A stretch of 64,000 bases of DNA from UTCFX2 sp002050125. Lineage in GTDB: Bacteria; Chloroflexota; Anaerolineae; Anaerolineales; UBA4823. The notes under the pieces were generated by a model. That model had not been told where the DNA came from. It made no database searches and saw only the letters and a program-made list of their open reading frames with translations. The stretch lies in NCBI GenBank assembly GCA_027494035.1, contig JAOSJQ010000001.1:930001-994000 (forward strand). Direction: 5' to 3'. Positions 45,392 through 54,492 of the stretch are shown one piece after another (the stretch's first letter is position 1; each line of letters begins with the position of its first letter). The position numbers and the translations under genes were made by a program.

Positions 45392-45794
45392 CAGTGATCA
45401 TCCTAAGCGAAGTATAAATTTTCACGGCTGGCAGTATAGCTAAGCGAGCATTCGGTTCACGCACCAGGTTCAAACGGGCAGCCGGCGCACTGCAACCTCG
45501 GCGATCTCAGCCAACTGCTCGAAGACGAACTCCCACTAGTGGAAGACATTCAGACAATGGGCAATATTATAATCCGCTCAAACAGCCGGCGGGCATGGCA
45601 TGTTCGAGCAAATGAAAAGTTGCCGAAGGATAATCGTCTTCTTGAATGAAAAGGAACACGGCAGGCGCAGTCCGTCCTGGTAAAATTAGCATATAAACAA
45701 CCCGGTTTGCCATCCATGAGTCAGCGGTCTGCGGCACAGCCGCCAGACTCCTACAGCCGGGTTTCGAGACATAGGATCTGAATTGGAGGACTTG
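45392..45794 (+). other. Intergenic region with extended -10 and structured leader of the HhH gene
   Basis: The first 280 nt hold no recognised gene; one TATAAT-like string occurs near 45570. TGGTAAAAT at 45678-45686 is the likely promoter. The leader then folds well: AACCCGG (45699-45705) pairs with CCGGGTT (45757-45763), enclosing a hairpin GTCTG-CGGC/GCCG-C-CAGAC (45727-45748). No T run follows, so it is not a terminator. GGAGG at 45785-45789 is the ribosome site. Confidence 0.45.
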
Positions 45795-46820
45795 ATGAAA
45801 TCAGACCAATCTCAATGGATCGATCCAAACACCGCTGCGATCGAAGAATTGGATCAATTGCCGGGCGTTGGTCCAGCGCTGGCGCAGCGCATCGTCGACC
45901 AAAGACCCTACCAATCCATCGATGACCTGCGGCGCGTCTCGGGCATCGGCGCTATTTTTCTTGAGCGCCTCCAGCCCCATTTGGCAATCGAGCGCGCCGC
46001 CGATATAGCACCCCAAGAAGCCGCGCGACCCGCAGCGCCAGAACCGGTCCCGCAGGAGGCGATCGAACCCACCCAGGAAGAAGCCACCCAGACCAGCCGC
46101 CTGGCAGCCGTGGAGATAAGTCCGCCCGAGATCGCAACGCCAGAGGCTGAACCGCTCACGCTCGAACCAGAGCCTGTACCCAGCCTGGAAGAAGAGGTCC
46201 GCGATTTCATCCCGCCGGCAAAGCAGAGCGAGACGGACGAATCGTCCCTGCCCGACCTGCACTCCACGGAAACCGAAGTAGAGATTGACGCCGCGACCGC
46301 CGAAGCCGCGTCTCCAGAACCGCCGAAGCCCGTCTCTCCACCGGCGCAGTACGGCGCGCCGCGCGGGGTATCCAATTCACGGGTTTTCTGGACCTTGTTG
46401 ATTGGCAGCCTGGTGACGATGTGTTTAGCTATAACGCTCAGCCTGGCGGCGCTGGCAAGCCTAAACCAGGGACGGCTGCAATTCGCCGCCCCGGCGCAGG
46501 TCAACCAGATGCAGATCCAAATCAACCAGTTGCAAACCCAGACCAACAACCTCAGTCAGGACCTGGAAAACCTGCACGCCCGTGTGAATGAGCTGGAAGG
46601 GCTGAGCGGTCGCCTGGACGCGCTGGATCAGAGCCTGCGGGATACCCGGACAAAATTGGATCAGGTGTCCTCAGCCGTAGACGCCATGCAGCAGCAGGTG
46701 GAGACGCTTTCCGCGCAGGTCGAGACCCAGCGCATCCAAACTCAGCGTTTTTCTGATTTCCTCGAAAAACTCAAAGAGCTGCTCAACAGCTTGCCCGCGC
46801 CCGAGGAGGCAACCCCATGA
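45795..46820 (+). CDS. Helix-hairpin-helix domain membrane protein with exported coiled coil
   Basis: 341 residues from ATG 45795 (GGAGG 5 nt upstream; the in-frame TTG 45783 is part of the ribosome site). Residues about 10-65 form two HhH motifs (DQLPGVGPALAQRIVDQRP and LRRVSGIGAIFLERLQPHL) like ComEA. Then an acidic Pro/Glu-rich linker (70-195), one transmembrane helix (about 205-228) and a coiled coil (about 240-325). In ComEA the HhH is outside and the anchor comes first; here the HhH precedes the anchor, so it should face the cytoplasm. The next gene overlaps it by 4 nt. Function unknown. Confidence 0.7.
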   Translation: MKSDQSQWIDPNTAAIEELDQLPGVGPALAQRIVDQRPYQSIDDLRRVSGIGAIFLERLQPHLAIERAADIAPQEAARPAAPEPVPQEAIEPTQEEATQTSRLAAVEISPPEIATPEAEPLTLEPEPVPSLEEEVRDFIPPAKQSETDESSLPDLHSTETEVEIDAATAEAASPEPPKPVSPPAQYGAPRGVSNSRVFWTLLIGSLVTMCLAITLSLAALASLNQGRLQFAAPAQVNQMQIQINQLQTQTNNLSQDLENLHARVNELEGLSGRLDALDQSLRDTRTKLDQVSSAVDAMQQQVETLSAQVETQRIQTQRFSDFLEKLKELLNSLPAPEEATP

Positions 46821-47740
46821 GCGATGAACCGGCTCCCAAACCCTCTTGTCTTGCGCGCTTGCTGGGCGTTCTGCTGCGCCTGGTTTTCACGATCGTTGTC
46901 GGTCTCCTGCTGGGGGCTGGCTTATATTTCGGTTTCCAGGCTTTGTACAGCCAGTTTCTGATCCCGGTTCAGCAGCATGCCCTGCGCTTGGACACCCTGG
47001 AGCTGCAGCAGCAACAATCCAATGAGACACAGGCGCAACGCCTGCAGAGCCTTGCCAGCCGCCTGGAGACGATCGAAGCCGGAAACGATCAGATCAAAGA
47101 ATCGCTCTCGATGCTCGATAACAAAATCGACCACGCCCAGACCCTCCAGGAGACCCAGGACGCACAGCTAAAGGAGCTTCAAAGCCAACTGGAGGTCCAG
47201 GAGGCAGCCCTCAAGATGGCAAAACAGAATTTACAAGACCAGAACGAGCAAATTCAATCGGACCGCTCCGCCGCCCTGGCTGAATTCGAGGAGCTATCCA
47301 CAAAGTTGCAGGCAATTCAAACTGAGGCAGCCAAAACTGCGGATAATTTACTCGAAAACACGGCAGCTTTTAACGTGCTGCAAATCCAGGTGGCGCAGCA
47401 AACTCAGCTTCTATCCGCCATGGAACTGCTGACGCGCGCCCGCCTGAACCTGGCACAAGGCAACTTGAGCCTGGCGCGCCTCGATATCGAGGCTGCCCGC
47501 GCGGTTGTTCTGGAAATTCAGGACAATGAATCTGCAGATCAGGCTGCCTATTTTGCGGAAACCCTGACCCATTTGGATCGGGCTGGAGAATTCCTGCCGC
47601 TTAATCCGGTTGGCGCTTCTGACGAAGTGGAGGCTGCCTGGCAGTTGCTCCAGGAAAGCCTGGCGCTTAAACCCGAGACGCCACTGTTAACCGGCACGCC
47701 CTCCGCCGCAGTCACACCGACGCCGACGCCGACGCCCTGA
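46817..47740 (+). CDS. Membrane-anchored coiled-coil protein, partner of the HhH protein
   Basis: 307 residues. Its ATG overlaps the previous stop (ATGA). One N-terminal transmembrane helix (about residues 13-38, LLRLVFTIVVGLLLGAGLYF), then about 150 residues of Gln-rich coiled coil (heptads through residue 200), a helical region (205-280) and a Thr-Pro repeat tail (TPTPTPTP). Like the HhH protein it places a coiled coil outside the membrane, so the two may pair. No known family. Confidence 0.68.
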   Translation: MSDEPAPKPSCLARLLGVLLRLVFTIVVGLLLGAGLYFGFQALYSQFLIPVQQHALRLDTLELQQQQSNETQAQRLQSLASRLETIEAGNDQIKESLSMLDNKIDHAQTLQETQDAQLKELQSQLEVQEAALKMAKQNLQDQNEQIQSDRSAALAEFEELSTKLQAIQTEAAKTADNLLENTAAFNVLQIQVAQQTQLLSAMELLTRARLNLAQGNLSLARLDIEAARAVVLEIQDNESADQAAYFAETLTHLDRAGEFLPLNPVGASDEVEAAWQLLQESLALKPETPLLTGTPSAAVTPTPTPTP

Positions 47741-47771
47741 ATTGGGCAGGGCGGGACCGCCGCAGCCCGGC

Positions 47772-48878
47772 TTATGATTTGTCTGCCAGCAGTTGGCTGA
47801 AGAACCCCGGCAGATCCGTCTCCGATTCCGCCGGGGTAACTGGGATCTCTTTCTGCGCAACCTTGGAGAGCAGGTATCCCCCGATGATGGTCAACGTGCT
47901 CAAGATGGGCACTGCCAGAAAAGCCAGCATAATACTCCCCAGCGCCACCCCAGCCAGAACGCCGACGAACACCACCGCCACAGGAAGCCGCACATATTTC
48001 CCGACGATTGGCAGGGCGAGGAAGTTATAAGAGATCTGCGTGACCAGGATGTTGATCAGCGTCACCAGGATTGCAAAAGTAGCTGGAGACATTTCGGTAA
48101 AAACCGTCGACCCAAGCACCACACACGGAATTGCCACAATAAAGGAGGAAAGAAGCCCGCCGATGGTTGGGATCAGAGAAACCAACCCGGTTATCAGAGC
48201 CATGATAAATGGGTATGGCACGCCCAGCAGGGTAAATTGAACCCAGGAAGCGGCTGCCAACACCACGCCGTAAATCACCTGGGCGGTCAAATACCCCAGC
48301 CAGATCTTATCGAGCTCTTTGAGAATCTGGCGAATCTCGCTTTCTAATTGTCCTGAAAACCAATCCTTAAGCGAGCCGCGCGCTTGGTAGAGATTCACCA
48401 ACAGTAGAAAAGAGAAAAACAGCGCGATCACAACCTGACCAATGATGCCTGCTGCCCCGACTACTACCCGAATCAAGTTCCCTGCCAACCACACCGCGAT
48501 CTGCGCCAAAGATTCCGCCAGCCGCTGTGGAAGACCGCTCCGCCAATCTTGGATGTTTTCTGCTCCAACCTGCAGCAATTGCGCCAGTTGCTGCCCGCGG
48601 GCGCTCAGCAGGTCAATTCCCCCCCAAGCCAGCGCGCCCAGAACTGCTACAACCAGCAAGTAAAACAACACCGCGCCGAGAGCATACCGCCCTCCAACCC
48701 GCTTGCCGATCCACTGCACGGGCCCGTAGAACAGAAACGCAAAAATGAAGCCCAGCCCAATGGTTGAATACACTGGCTTTAGAAATAACAGCACCGCAAT
48801 CGTTGTGAGCAGCAGCAGTACAGCCAGAACGTAACGCGTCGGAGCCGGCCAGGGCGCCGCGGGTGATGGTATATCCAT
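47772..48878 (-). CDS. AI-2E family transporter (UPF0118 permease)
   Basis: 368 residues with eight hydrophobic segments in the UPF0118 order: two N-terminal pairs, the long central loop after FSFLLLVNLYQARGSLKDWF, then GVPYPFIMALITGLVSLIPTIGGLLSSF and the terminal bundle. Family members include TqsA/YdgG (autoinducer-2 export) and Na+/H+ antiporters; the substrate here is open. ATG 48878. Confidence 0.88.
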   Translation of the reverse strand: MDIPSPAAPWPAPTRYVLAVLLLLTTIAVLLFLKPVYSTIGLGFIFAFLFYGPVQWIGKRVGGRYALGAVLFYLLVVAVLGALAWGGIDLLSARGQQLAQLLQVGAENIQDWRSGLPQRLAESLAQIAVWLAGNLIRVVVGAAGIIGQVVIALFFSFLLLVNLYQARGSLKDWFSGQLESEIRQILKELDKIWLGYLTAQVIYGVVLAAASWVQFTLLGVPYPFIMALITGLVSLIPTIGGLLSSFIVAIPCVVLGSTVFTEMSPATFAILVTLINILVTQISYNFLALPIVGKYVRLPVAVVFVGVLAGVALGSIMLAFLAVPILSTLTIIGGYLLSKVAQKEIPVTPAESETDLPGFFSQLLADKS

Positions 48879-48905
48879 GTAGCACTCCTGAAGTTCTGAA
48901 TTCTC

Positions 48906-50270
48906 TTACCGGTCTTGCCCCTCTTTCTCAGGGGTAATTGGCTCAGCCAATGCTTCTTCTAGTTTCTGGCTCTCGACAATGGCTGGCTCGATTACCGCGG
49001 CATTTCGAGAGCGCAATTCCAGCCAGACCGCACCGATGCCCAGTGCCGTCGCCGCCACCGCGATCACCCAGCCAATCATCGGTATCGAGATCAGCAGCAC
49101 GTAAATCAACAGTCCGATAAAAATCGCTAGAAGCCGGTGCGCAGCTTGAGGCGCGAACTTGCGGAGCAGCCAATCGCCTGCGAAGTAAGCTGCAATCACC
49201 TTGGTTCCAAAGACCACAAACAGCCAGACGATTGCCCCCCAGCGCCAGCGCCGGATAGGCAACCGACCAAAAAGCCAGCGCAAGAGCCCACAAATCCAAC
49301 GTACCAATCCACAATCCGATGAACAAGAAGATAATCGCCAGCAGCAGGACAACCCCCAGCAGATTCACCGCCAGCACCAAACCTAACAGACCGTAACCCA
49401 AGGCAGGCAGTGGTTTTTTCTCCAGGGCTTGCCCCGCTCCAATCAGGCGGCGCGGGAACAACCAGGCAGCTAGCAAGCCAAAGACAAACAAGACAACCAG
49501 GTCTTCGACTCGGTTTAACGCCCAGTCCCCCACCTGCGACCAATCAATCTCGCCCGCCTGCAGCGCGGCTCGTAAACCCGCCGGTTCCAAGTGTATGTCC
49601 CGCGGGCTGGCGACGGTTTGAGCCGCCTCCCAACCTGCCAAACCGAGCAGCGCGCCGGCGCCGCTCATCCGCCAGACCGGCGCTGCGCTGCCGCGGATTA
49701 CATCTCTCAGGCGGATTTGCGGCGCGCCGATCAGTTCCAAAACTGCGTTGATCATTTGCAGTGGACCGATCACCGCTTTCATGTCGCGTCCCACACTGCC
49801 ATTCAACTGCGCCCCAGAACACCAAGCTATCAGATCGCGTCCGATTGAAGCGCCGGGCTCGGTGATCAGATTGAGTCCAACGTAGTACAGGTTGCGCTGT
49901 AATGCGGCTTCCGAACCCAGAGTTGTCTCCAGGCTGACGCCATAAACCGTGCCCTGCACCACATTGTTGATTTGAACCGCCTCCCCGAGCAGGAAAAGGC
50001 TGCCGTCGATTTCGCCATTAATCGTAACCAGGCTGCCAATCGCATACACATCCCCGTGGACGGTCCCGTCGATTGAGGGCGAATCCCCACCAGGAAAAGA
50101 TCATTGTCAACGACTTGTCCCGCGGGAACGTCTCCCTTAAGAATCACACCCTTAGCCAGCGCCGGCTGAAAGACGCCCAGCGCCAACAGAAACAAGATCA
50201 GCAGTGCAGCCCAGATTCTGCGCCATCTAAACCCCTCAGGCTTGATTCCAGGGAAATTGATGATATTCAT
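48906..50270 (-). CDS. Bactofilin-like membrane protein (two frameshifts)
   Basis: Three frames (49866-50270, 48943-50049, 48906-49352) form one protein when a base is added at the C4 run 50085-50088 and one removed at the C6 run 49235-49240. The restored protein has about 454 residues: a signal/anchor helix (20-40), a beta-helical bactofilin-like stretch (GVILKGDVPAGQVVDNDLFL, then DGTVHGDVYAIGSLVTINGE and DGSLFLLGEAVQINN), and a C-terminal part with about five transmembrane helices ending in a charged tail. ATG 50270 follows AAGGAG. Before the IS insertion it lay 67 bp downstream of the kinase-like gene on the same strand. Confidence 0.7.
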
Positions 50271-50341
50271 ACACGGCTCTCCTTGTCTTTGAGACCTCTG
50301 ATCATGTTCATCCAGAAAAGCTGTCTGTTTCTAGAATTTAT

Positions 50342-50359
50342 CTAGCCACCTGACACTTT
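50342..50359 (+). repeat. Left terminal inverted repeat of the IS
   Basis: CTAGCCACCTGACACTTT; pairs with 51519-51536 with one mismatch at the sixth base. Confidence 0.9.
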
Positions 50360-50363
50360 GGTC

Positions 50364-51440
50364 TCATTGCTGACAGGACAACAGAATTTGAAACGAATGG
50401 GCATTGATCAATTGTCTCTCCAGGTAGCGCAAGCCGATCTGAAAGACACTCAAGTCGCGGCGATCTTTACGATCCACCAGATGGCGGAGACCGTCTCGGA
50501 TCGTGCGGGTGCCCACGGCCATGCACCAGACGTACAAAAATACGACCGCCAGGGTCAAACGCGACAAACGCCGGGCATGGCGCAACATCGTGCTTTCCAG
50601 GTCAAAGCCATGTCGTTTCAAATCGCCAAACATCTCTTCCGTCCACATCCGGCGCCCATACGCCTGCAATGCCATGCGCCGATCCGGCAAATTGGTGGCC
50701 AGGCACCACGGTTCGTTTTCGCCGACTTGCCAATGGATCAGCAAGTTGACCGGGTAAATGGCGCTTTCGGTCAGATAACCTTTTCCCAACCAGCGGCTTT
50801 GTCCAGCCTTTTCAACCCGTTTGCCAAAGTCCTGCCACTCTGTTTCGTGTGCCAAACAGGTATGCGTGCTCGTTTTTTGCCGCAACACATAGTCCCAGTG
50901 CCATTGGTCCAACTGTCTGAGCACTTCGACCGCTCCAAATTCGCAATCACCCACCAACAGCACCGCAATTCCTTTGGGCAACAAGCTGTGGCCGTAGCGC
51001 AGCAAGGACAGCTGCAAGTAGGCGGTGCTGTGTCCTTTGACATGGCGTACCCAGGTCCAGGCGATCGGAATGGCGCGATGGCGATAGGCCAGCGACACCA
51101 TCAAAAGCTGGTAGGTAAAGCCAACTTTGGTTCCGTCCACGATCAAACGGATCTGATGCCCCGAAGCCGCCTGGGCTGCAATCCACTGCCTGGTAATGGG
51201 TTCGTACCAATCGCGCACATGCAAGGCCTCATTATCCAGAAAGCGGCTCAAGCGCCGGGTCCAACTGAGCAACTTGGTCGTACTTGGGATTTTGCCAGCG
51301 ATCCGGCTCAAACACACCGAACGGCTTTGGTGGATCCCCACCAGCAGCCAGGCAAAGTTGCGAAGCTGAGTAATCCGTTGGGTGGGACGCAGTTCCCGAA
51401 GGCGTTGAAACCAAGTATGATAGAGCGTGTTGATCGGCAT
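50364..51440 (-). CDS. IS4-family DDE transposase
   Basis: 358 residues from ATG 51440 (AAGGAG upstream); the frame extends 11 codons further. DDE residues: IVDGTKVG, VGDCEFGAVE, and the IS4-type YGRRMWTEEMFGDLKRHG with its Glu and the Y-R-E-K signature. The protein is intact, so the element may be active. Confidence 0.9.
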   Translation of the reverse strand: MPINTLYHTWFQRLRELRPTQRITQLRNFAWLLVGIHQSRSVCLSRIAGKIPSTTKLLSWTRRLSRFLDNEALHVRDWYEPITRQWIAAQAASGHQIRLIVDGTKVGFTYQLLMVSLAYRHRAIPIAWTWVRHVKGHSTAYLQLSLLRYGHSLLPKGIAVLLVGDCEFGAVEVLRQLDQWHWDYVLRQKTSTHTCLAHETEWQDFGKRVEKAGQSRWLGKGYLTESAIYPVNLLIHWQVGENEPWCLATNLPDRRMALQAYGRRMWTEEMFGDLKRHGFDLESTMLRHARRLSRLTLAVVFLYVWCMAVGTRTIRDGLRHLVDRKDRRDLSVFQIGLRYLERQLINAHSFQILLSCQQ

Positions 51441-51518
51441 TTGGATACTCCTTGGGTAAAAAGGTTTGGACAAAACGCATTTTACCGGGGTCCGTTGCCG
51501 ATCAACTATTCTGTTGTT

Positions 51519-51536
51519 AAAGTGTCAGGTCGCTAG
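51519..51536 (-). repeat. Right terminal inverted repeat of the IS
   Basis: AAAGTGTCAGGTCGCTAG on the plus strand; the reverse complement matches the left end except for one base. Confidence 0.9.
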
Positions 51537-51544
51537 GAATTTAT
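51537..51544. repeat. Target-site duplication, right copy (left copy at 50334-50341)
   Basis: GAATTTAT on both sides of the IS. The right copy holds the TAA stop codon (51541-51543, minus strand) of the kinase-like gene, so insertion kept that gene whole. Confidence 0.9.
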
Positions 51545-52869
51545 CCAATCTTTTGTTTGGTGCGTGCGGTCAAGAAGACCCCGCCGAACAGGATGACCCC
51601 GCCGAGGAAGCCGATCGAGCCGCATATAGGCAAGCCTGGTTTCTGATCTTCACTCACCGGAGGATATATTGGCGGCTCGACGGGCGGATAGGTAGGCGGC
51701 GGCTCGACGGGCGGTTGAGTGGGCAGCGGCGGCTCGACGGGCGGCTGGGTGGGCAGCGGCTCGACGGGCGGATAGGTAGGTGGCAGCGGTTGAGTGGGCG
51801 GCGGCTCGACGGGCGGCTGGGTGGGCGGCGGCTCGACGGGCGGATAGGTAGGTAGCAGCGGCTGAGTGGGCAGCGCCGGCTGGGTGGGCAGCACCGGCTG
51901 GGTAGGCGGCAGAGGAAAAGCGCCGAGGATCGTTGGAGTAGGGGTGCCGCCCATAATCTTTGGCAGCAAGCTCAGCCCGCCTACCAGAAGACAGGCGAAC
52001 AGCGCCACAATCAGCGCGCCCCCCAAGACAATCGCCAGCCAATTCGTGCTCTTCGCTGGCGGCTCCGGCGGCGGATAATATGCCATCTGCGGCGGCGGAG
52101 GCGGTGGCGGCGCCTGCAAAATTGGCTGAAGCGCTTCGGCAAGCGCGTTTCGCAGCTCAGCCGGGCTCTGAAAACGCGCCTCTGGGTTTTGTGCGATCGC
52201 TTTGAGCACCACGCGCTCAACCGCTTGGGGCAAATCGCCTCTCCTGGCGCGCGGGCTGACGATCATTCCGGGGGGAGGCGGCTCGCTGACCAACATCTCA
52301 TATAGAATGACCCCCAGGGCGTATACATCCGTGCGCCGATCCACTACGCCGCCCTGGACCTGTTCGGGGCTCAGATACGCGTTTTGAACCTGCCCGGGTG
52401 CTTGAACCACCCCGAAATCGACCAGCAGGGGGCGTGACTGTGCGTCAAATAAGATGTTGGATGGTTTCAGATTACCGTGAATGATCCCTTGATTATGAAG
52501 ATATTCTAAGGGGCTGACGAGCTGGTTGAGCAATTCCAGCGCCCGCGTGGGATCTCGATAGAACGTCAGCCGGTCGCGCAGCGCGCCGCCTTCTGCCAGC
52601 GCCATCGCCCGGTAGTATAGCCCCTCTTGTACGCCCGAATCGTAAACCGGCAGGATGTTTGAATGCTGTAGCCGGGCTGCTAATTCTCCCGCCTGGCGAA
52701 ACTTCTGTACCAGGTGCAAATGGCGCGCCGAACCGGGTTTCAGCACCTTCACAACTGCATAGCGATTCATATTGGGTTGGAAGCTTTTATAGACCAGGGT
52801 CTCCCCCATATCATCGATCAATTCGAGCAACTGGTATTGCCCGAAGGTTCTTCCACTGAAATCACTCAT
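51541..52869 (-). CDS. Ser/Thr protein kinase-like membrane protein, probable pseudokinase
   Basis: 442 residues from ATG 52869, just before the kinase-like domain begins. The kinase fold is clear: the ATP lysine AVVKVLKPG, LVDFGVV (DFG), LSPEQVQG and DVYALGVILYEML. Yet the Gly-rich loop is degenerate (LIDDMGETLVYKSF) and the catalytic loop reads HGNLKPSN, with Asn replacing the catalytic Asp of HRD, so phosphotransfer is doubtful. A transmembrane helix (near residue 285) leads to an exported Pro-rich repeat region (PPVEPPPTQ) and a C-terminal Cys, helix and basic tail. It ends inside the target repeat of the IS. Confidence 0.85.
   Translation of the reverse strand: MSDFSGRTFGQYQLLELIDDMGETLVYKSFQPNMNRYAVVKVLKPGSARHLHLVQKFRQAGELAARLQHSNILPVYDSGVQEGLYYRAMALAEGGALRDRLTFYRDPTRALELLNQLVSPLEYLHNQGIIHGNLKPSNILFDAQSRPLLVDFGVVQAPGQVQNAYLSPEQVQGGVVDRRTDVYALGVILYEMLVSEPPPPGMIVSPRARRGDLPQAVERVVLKAIAQNPEARFQSPAELRNALAEALQPILQAPPPPPPPQMAYYPPPEPPAKSTNWLAIVLGGALIVALFACLLVGGLSLLPKIMGGTPTPTILGAFPLPPTQPVLPTQPALPTQPLLPTYPPVEPPPTQPPVEPPPTQPLPPTYPPVEPLPTQPPVEPPLPTQPPVEPPPTYPPVEPPIYPPVSEDQKPGLPICGSIGFLGGVILFGGVFLTARTKQKIG
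51660..51920 (-). repeat. Tandem repeat coding for Pro-rich exported region
   Basis: About ten imperfect copies of 24-30 nt around GGCTCGACGGGCGG, all in frame with the kinase-like gene and coding for PPVEPPPTQP and LPTQPxLP units. It likely spans the cell wall. Confidence 0.75.
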
Positions 52870-52909
52870 CCTGTACAAGACCTTTCCAGTTCTATGATTA
52901 ATCAGCCTA

Positions 52910-53765
52910 TCAGCCCTGGCTGGCTGGCTTCTTTTCAATAGCAGAGTTTCCTCGGTACGAAACCCCGCTATAGATGCGGATAAACAGCGCTCCCAGCAAG
53001 AAGATCAGCGCGGCATAATAGAAAGAAACCAGAATTATGGCAAATGCGCTTGCCGCTTCAATCGCGGAGGTTGACCGGGTTGCAGCCAGAAAAACGCTCA
53101 TCAGCTTCTCGCCAATCGTGATCAGGGTGGCTGCGATCAGCCCTCCCGGCAACACATTGCGCCACTTCATTTTGACTTCTGGTAAGAATTTATAAATCAA
53201 AGAAAACACAATTGCGACCGAAAGGAAATTTAACACAATATCGAAATCTGGCAGCGCCCGTTCCGGGGCTGATCCAGCGATCTAGAATAGAAAAGAGGAT
53301 GCCAGCCACCGCCGAGATTGCCAGAAAAAGCCCCAGTCCGACCACCCCCAGAAACGCGAACAAGCGCTGGCGAATCAGCCGCAATGTTCCGCCCTGTTCG
53401 GGGAGTGGAGCTTGAAAGATCTTGTTCAGTACGAATTGAAGCTGGAAGAACAAACCCGAAGCCGCATAGAGCAGCACCAGGAAACCAATCACTGATACAA
53501 GCCACGATCCAGACGAAGTCGTATTCCCTAAAGATCGGACGGCGTTTTCCAGGTAGTCAGCAGCCCCTGGACCCAGAATTTCTGCAATCGCTTCAAACCG
53601 GATCTGATCGACCGAGATCTGGCGCACAAAAATTCCCGCTACGATATATGCGACATAGATCACCGGGGCAAACGAAAAAATGCTGAAATACGCCAGCGCA
53701 GCCGCATACTGCGACGGTCGTTCGTTGATCCAGGCTTTGTAAAGCTCCTCCAGAAAAAGCCGCAT
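52910..53765 (-). CDS. YihY/BrkB family membrane protein (frameshifted)
   Basis: Two frames (53190-53864 and 52910-53236) join when one base is removed from the G4 run at 53265-53268, giving ISPERALPDFDIVLNFLS. The restored protein of about 284 residues has the family's six helices (AAALAYFSIFSFAPVIYVAY at the start, KWRNVLPGGLIAATLI and YYAALIFLLGALF late). I chose ATG 53765, 7 nt after a hairpin; the longer start (53864) would code through a hairpin region with no ribosome site. The family has been linked to RNase BN in error; function is unclear. Confidence 0.82.
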
Positions 53766-53772
53766 GTTGATT

Positions 53773-53800
53773 ACCTTGCCTTGTGGTCGCAAGGCAAGGT
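53773..53800 (-). promoter_or_regulatory. Hairpin overlapping the ribosome site of the YihY gene
   Basis: ACCTTGCCTTG (53773-53783) pairs perfectly with CAAGGCAAGGT (53790-53800) around a 6-nt loop, 7 nt before the start codon. On the mRNA the 3' arm holds AAGGCAAGG, the only ribosome site candidate, so folding could mask it. It may also be an operator. Confidence 0.45.
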
Positions 53801-53821
53801 ATTTGAACCAATCTTTAGGTA

Positions 53822-53888
53822 ATTCGAAGAATGCCGCCTGATCGTCAGCGGCGTTCGCCTCCATAGGTCAGGCGGCATTCTTCCGAAT
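53822..53888. repeat. Long imperfect inverted repeat
   Basis: Arms of 20 and 21 nt (53822-53841 and 53868-53888) match apart from one extra G, around a 26-nt centre. No T run follows. It may be a palindromic intergenic repeat or a processing site between the HdeD-like gene side and the YihY gene. Confidence 0.6.
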
Positions 53889-53916
53889 AGACCCAAGCTG
53901 ACTGCCAATCAGCGAG

Positions 53917-54459
53917 CTAACTGCGGCATTTTCGAAACGCCTGGAAGATTTGGGCGACCCCGCCGACAATTGCCAAGATCGCCGCAAACCAGACCAGCCC
54001 AACGATTGCCGCCAGCCTCCAGTGGTTAGCCAGCAAGATGCTGCCGAAAAGCAGGCTGATCACACCTAAGATGCCCGCGCTTACCCCGCCGCCTTGAAAC
54101 GCCGTCACCAGGAAGATCGTTCCAACCAGAATGCCGCCCAGCGCGACCAAAATTAAGATCGTCTGCGGGATCTGAACCGCCGCTACAAGCGGATAGCGCA
54201 GGATCAGGAATCCGGCAATGATTTGAATTAAGCCAATGAAGAGCTTCCAACCCCAGGCGGAGTGGTCAACAAACATCCCGACCAGCGTGAAAACGCCTGC
54301 AATCAGCCAGTAGACGCCCAGCGCTACGACCAGCGCGACCACCGTTTTAACCGGCGTGGTGATCAGCAGCAATCCAATGACGAGGTTCAATATTCCACCC
54401 ATGAGAATGAGCCACCATGGGTGTTCCTTTGTTTGAAATGTTATCGCCTCTGCAGTCAA
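53917..54459 (-). CDS. HdeD/DUF308 family membrane protein
   Basis: 180 residues with six hydrophobic segments, the HdeD pattern: WWLILMGGILNLVIGLLLITTP, YWLIAGVFTL, and GVISLLFGSILLANH. In enterics HdeD is linked to acid resistance; in other bacteria the role is unknown. The longer name does not imply acid resistance here. Confidence 0.82.
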   Translation of the reverse strand: MTAEAITFQTKEHPWWLILMGGILNLVIGLLLITTPVKTVVALVVALGVYWLIAGVFTLVGMFVDHSAWGWKLFIGLIQIIAGFLILRYPLVAAVQIPQTILILVALGGILVGTIFLVTAFQGGGVSAGILGVISLLFGSILLANHWRLAAIVGLVWFAAILAIVGGVAQIFQAFRKCRS

Positions 54460-54492
54460 TTCTGTCTCTCTTCGCGCAATGGCATTCCAGGC

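Larger units (their letters stand above)
50342..51536 (-). mobile_element. IS4-family-type insertion sequence
   Basis: A 1195-bp element bounded by 18-bp terminal inverted repeats (one mismatch) and by an 8-bp direct repeat GAATTTAT on each side (50334-50341 and 51537-51544). It carries one intact transposase gene on the minus strand. The perfect target repeat and intact gene point to a recent insertion. Confidence 0.9.

Noticed and set aside
50358..51536. 392-residue plus-strand ORF inside the IS
   Set aside because: It is antisense to an intact DDE transposase; a shadow.
51660..51920. Regular repeats resembling a CRISPR array
   Set aside because: Units are imperfect, have no unique spacers and stay in frame with the kinase-like protein.
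53822..53888. Terminator for the YihY or HdeD side
   Set aside because: Strong inverted repeat but no T run on either strand.
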